NCBI GenBank assembly: GCA_015654495.1 | Contig: JAATGW010000070.1 | Span: forward strand, 1 to 8,277 | Reading direction: 5' to 3' | From: Chitinophagales bacterium | GTDB taxonomy: Bacteria; Bacteroidota; Bacteroidia; Chitinophagales; Chitinophagaceae | DNA: 8,277 nucleotides | Shown: piece by piece, positions 6,825 to 8,277 of the stretch | Layout of the letters: every line of letters starts with the position of its first letter | Numbering within the stretch: position 1 is the first letter of the stretch | The notes under the pieces: model-generated | What the model was told of the DNA's origin: nothing | Seen by the model: the letters and a program-made list of their open reading frames with translations, nothing else | Database searches by the model: none | Program-made: the position numbers and the translations under genes

Positions 6825-6852
6825 GTTAATCTCAATTAACAAACATGTTAAC
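6825..6852. promoter_or_regulatory. Phased GTTAA/TTAAC sites upstream of mliC
   Basis: GTTAAT (6825-6830) faces ATTAAC (6835-6840), and GTTAAC follows at 6847-6852. The three sites start at 6825, 6836 (TTAAC) and 6847, exactly 11 bp apart, about one helical turn, 70-95 bp before the mliC start. This suits a DNA-binding protein on one face of the helix. Role is inferred; AT-rich intergenic DNA can yield such pairs by chance. The rest of 6757-6970 shows no clear promoter. Confidence 0.3.
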
Positions 6853-6970
6853 GGAATTTTTTCCCGGATAGATACAAAGAGATTATCTGGTCTGGGAGAT
6901 CACTTTATGAAATGGATATAGACTTATATCCTGTGTTGTACAATCTGGTATCTTTTTACTGGCTTCTCTT

Positions 6971-7005
6971 TACTTCGTACTTCGTCCTTCGAACTTCGTA
7001 CTTCA
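6971..7005. repeat. Heptanucleotide tandem array (TACTTCG x5)
   Basis: Five uninterrupted 7-bp units: tacttcg, tacttcg, tccttcg, aacttcg, tacttca (starts 6971, 6978, 6985, 6992, 6999). Unit sequence differs from the AACGTTN arrays at 899 and 7874, but the period is the same. It abuts the A7 run of the hairpin element at 7005. Confidence 0.85.
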
Positions 7006-7137
7006 AAAAAATGTTTCCGCTGCCGGATCTTCTGCCGCTATTGGGTCTGCTCTTGCGGTAGAAATTTATTCCGGCAACGGTAAACATCCGGATTATACCG
7101 GGAAATGGACGCGGAAATCCATTGGTGCCCGGTTTAG
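7005..7137 (-). terminator. Strong double-hairpin element, possible terminator of the PepSY-like gene
   Basis: Hairpin 1: 7011-7027 (atgtttccgctgccgga) pairs with 7070-7080 plus 7082-7087 with one bulged T and one mismatch, and encloses a second stem 7030-7038 with 7055-7063 (ttctgccgc/gcggtagaa, one wobble). Hairpin 2: ACCGGG (7097-7102) with CCCGGT (7128-7133), enclosing AATGGA (7104-7109) with TCCATT (7118-7123). On the minus strand hairpin 1 is followed directly by T7 (7005-7011), as in an intrinsic terminator, 75-200 bp past the stop at 7209. The stems are much longer than a terminator needs, so a structured RNA or small repeat element is an equal possibility. An 11-bp direct repeat AAAAAAATGTT (7005-7015, 7138-7148) brackets it. 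No gene is seen in 6757-7208. Confidence 0.55.
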
Positions 7138-7208
7138 AAAAAAATGTTGGTTATTGATACTACTTTCATTGTTGTGCTGGTTGGCAAGGTCTGTTGATTT
7201 TGTTCGGT

Positions 7209-7658
7209 TTATTCGCCTGTTACAGATGCGTCTTTAAAACTTTTTATTTTAGTCAGGTCTCCCGAAGGATCAGCGCGCAATTCAAGAATCTTTGAATCAT
7301 TTTTAATATTGATATAGAAATTAAGTGCATTGTCGGCAAATAATTCTGTAACACCTACTATCTGGCATTCAGGATATTTTTCAAAGACCCTGGCGCGGAT
7401 ATGTGCGGGCAGATTTTTGCATTCGTAATAACGCAGGCATTGATTAACCGTACCATCCGGGTTATAGGTGATATGCGTTTTAATTTCATCCTGAACGATT
7501 ACTGCTTTTACAGTATTATTATCATTCTTTACCCAGGTTACATCTTTTGTATTGGGAAATGTTTTATCAAAATTTATTCTTACCTGATCGCGGACGAATA
7601 AATTGTCGGCAGAGAAGCTGCCTGAGAACAGCAGGGAGATGATGAATAGTAGTTTCAT
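7209..7658 (-). CDS. Secreted PepSY-like domain protein
   Basis: 149 residues. Signal peptide about 1-17 (MKLLFIISLLFSGSFSA), then two related halves, about 25-72 and 84-135. Each half has the pattern of a helix ending in a proline (FDKTFPNTKDVTW; FEKYPECQIVGV), two strands (VKAVIVQDEIKTHITY; LNFYINIKNDSKILEL) and a D-x-x-G turn (NPDGTV; DPSGDL). This is the PepSY-like fold common in Bacteroidota periplasmic proteins and related to the beta-lactamase-inhibitor-like group. Biochemical function is unknown for the family; binding to or inhibiting a periplasmic enzyme is only a suggestion. Cys74, Cys80 and Cys98 could form a disulfide. ATG at 7658, with an AT-rich leader and a candidate promoter upstream. 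Appears monocistronic, with strong hairpins downstream. Confidence 0.75.
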   Translation of the reverse strand: MKLLFIISLLFSGSFSADNLFVRDQVRINFDKTFPNTKDVTWVKNDNNTVKAVIVQDEIKTHITYNPDGTVNQCLRYYECKNLPAHIRARVFEKYPECQIVGVTELFADNALNFYINIKNDSKILELRADPSGDLTKIKSFKDASVTGE

Positions 7659-7675
7659 AATTTAAAATTTACTTC

Positions 7676-7705
7676 CAAATTATGCTGTTGAAACAGCTGT
7701 TGCAA
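7676..7705 (-). promoter_or_regulatory. Candidate promoter with palindromic operator for the PepSY-like gene
   Basis: On the minus strand TTG (7703-7705) is followed after 20 bp by TAATTTG (7676-7682), a -7 element one base shorter than the TAnnTTTG consensus. The spacer holds two overlapping dyads: GCTGTT (7684-7689) with AACAGC (7692-7697), and the 10-bp palindrome AACAGCTGTT (7692-7701). A protein bound there would sit between the promoter elements and probably repress. Inferred from position. Confidence 0.4.
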
Positions 7706-7757
7706 GCCGCTTTATACCGGTGGTTTTAACAAAAAGATCATTTGGGTTATCGCAATG

Positions 7758-7820
7758 CCCGAATCATCAGAATTGATTCCCGAAATATTTTATTTGATCC
7801 CTGAACCTCTAAATTGTTAA
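7758..7820. promoter_or_regulatory. Three direct repeats with exact 21-bp period
   Basis: CCCGAA at 7758-7763 and 7779-7784, and CCTGAA at 7800-7805, are each 21 bp apart. Units 1 and 2 agree at 14 of 21 positions, including TTGAT near the end of each; unit 3 is looser. Two helical turns between sites is typical of response-regulator and LytTR binding arrays, and a LytTR gene starts 254 bp downstream, but the PepSY-like promoter is closer. Nearby are dyads GAATCA/TGATTC (7761-7766, 7774-7779) and AATCCGGATT (7836-7845). Confidence 0.35.
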
Positions 7821-7873
7821 TGTTCTTTTAACGCAAATCCGGATTCGGTTTACACAAGCGGTAAACGAGGTTT

Positions 7874-7908
7874 CAAGTTGAATGTTAAACGTTAAACGTA
7901 AATGTTAA
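7874..7908. repeat. Degenerate heptanucleotide array (AACGTTA type)
   Basis: Five 7-bp units from 7874: caagttg, aatgtta, aacgtta, aacgtaa, atgttaa. The central units match the core of the array at 899-940, while the outer ones are decayed. It lies between the 21-bp direct repeats and the -7 element of the LytTR gene. Confidence 0.65.
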
Positions 7909-7980
7909 AACCACTCTTCTCCTGATAATGCCGCATGTCAATTCCTGCTGAGTTTAATATGCACTTTACATTAACTGGAA

Positions 7981-8013
7981 TATATTTGAGCAACACGGGT
8001 ACTGATCCTGTGT
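7981..8013 (+). promoter_or_regulatory. -7 element and start-site hairpin of the LytTR gene
   Basis: TATATTTG at 7981-7988 matches the Bacteroidota -7 consensus exactly. No clear -33 element is present at 19-20 bp. Transcription should begin near 7993, where ACACGGG (7993-7999) pairs with CCTGTGT (8007-8013) with one wobble, placing a stem-loop at the 5' end of an 80-nt leader. Confidence 0.5.
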
Positions 8014-8073
8014 ACAAACACACGTCTGAGAAAACTGCTTTGCTGAATTTTTCGTTGAAAGAAAAAGAGCTTT

Positions 8074-8277
8074 ATGAATACTCAGATGAACCAGAATAAC
8101 AAGCAGGAATTTAACGGTAACGGTCACCCTGATTCAGAAAACCAACAGAACCGTTCTTCACAGATCAGACATACTATTATAGCGCGGGAGGGAAATAATT
8201 ATACGCCCCTGCGTACAAAACAAATTGCAATCTTTTGTTCCTGCAAAAAAGCTGTTCTTGCAATTGATTTTTCGGGT
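8074..8277 (+). CDS. LytTR DNA-binding domain protein (3' end cut by window edge)
   Basis: 68 codons, open at the right edge. ATG at 8074 is the first start after an in-frame TGA at 8056-8058, with purine-rich sequence ahead; ATG at 8086 is an alternative. Residues 1-30 are polar and rich in Asn and Gln (14 of 30), probably a flexible tail. From residue 32 the sequence (RHTIIAREGNNYTPLRTKQI, then AIFCSCKKAVLAIDFSG) has the first strands of a LytTR domain, the DNA-binding domain of the LytR/AlgR regulators. There is no room for a receiver domain before it, so this is a stand-alone LytTR protein or one with a sensor or membrane part after the domain. Targets are unknown; LytTR proteins usually bind direct repeats upstream of promoters, and such repeats lie upstream here. 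Confidence 0.7.
   Translation, partial: MNTQMNQNNKQEFNGNGHPDSENQQNRSSQIRHTIIAREGNNYTPLRTKQIAIFCSCKKAVLAIDFSG

Noticed and set aside
6912..7061. 49-codon plus-strand frame starting at ATG 6912, hydrophobic
   Set aside because: It includes the heptamer array and ends inside a hairpin arm; no ribosome-binding site or family resemblance was seen.
6911..7237. Open plus-strand frame of about 108 codons, coding-like around 7016-7137
   Set aside because: It has no ATG or GTG start and runs through a heptamer array and two hairpins, whose paired arms account for its composition. A decayed gene fragment cannot be fully excluded.
7401..7601. 66-codon plus-strand frame opposite the PepSY-like gene
   Set aside because: Antisense shadow of a gene with signal peptide and repeated domain pattern.
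899..7908. CRISPR array
   Set aside because: The repeats are 7-bp tandem units with no spacers of regular length and no cas genes.

Overview
The window looks like a piece of a Bacteroidota chromosome, most plausibly Chitinophagia or a close relative. This rests on four things: exact or near-exact copies of the Bacteroidota promoter -7 element (TAnnTTTG, once with a TTTG -33 element 19 bp upstream), protein families common in that phylum (PepSY-like periplasmic protein, LytTR protein without a receiver, fused RhaE-RhaW enzyme), intergenic heptanucleotide repeats, and a tRNA gene without an encoded CCA. The assignment is inferred from signatures, not from a database match.

Left part (1-4320, minus strand): an L-rhamnose catabolic operon transcribed rhaT -> rhaEW -> rhaI, with gaps of 24 and 51 bp. 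RhaT brings in L-rhamnose with protons. RhaI (cut by the left edge) isomerises it to L-rhamnulose. The two-domain RhaEW cleaves rhamnulose-1-phosphate and oxidises the resulting L-lactaldehyde. No rhamnulokinase or regulator is visible, so they must lie elsewhere, possibly past the left edge. Two inverted repeats sit upstream of rhaT.

Middle (4275-6756): a tRNA-Ala(GGC) gene with a canonical Bacteroidota promoter and a long leader hairpin built of heptamers. A hairpin terminator is shared with a convergent secreted glucosaminidase gene, whose stop codon lies inside the terminator stem. A divergent secreted polysaccharide deacetylase gene follows. Then comes a 469-bp noncoding stretch holding a candidate 365-bp element bounded by 12-bp inverted repeats, and a lipoprotein of the MliC (c-type lysozyme inhibitor) family. 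The glucosaminidase, deacetylase and inhibitor all concern peptidoglycan or lysozyme, although they are not one operon.

Right part (6757-8277): a 452-bp noncoding stretch with a TACTTCG heptamer array and a strongly folded double-hairpin element that may terminate the PepSY-like gene (7209-7658, minus). A 415-bp regulatory region follows, with a palindrome inside a candidate promoter spacer, three direct repeats at an exact 21-bp period, another heptamer array and an exact -7 element. The window ends inside a LytTR DNA-binding protein gene.

The most interesting material is noncoding: heptamer arrays of three different unit sequences in four intergenic places, the 365-bp candidate element, and the double-hairpin element.
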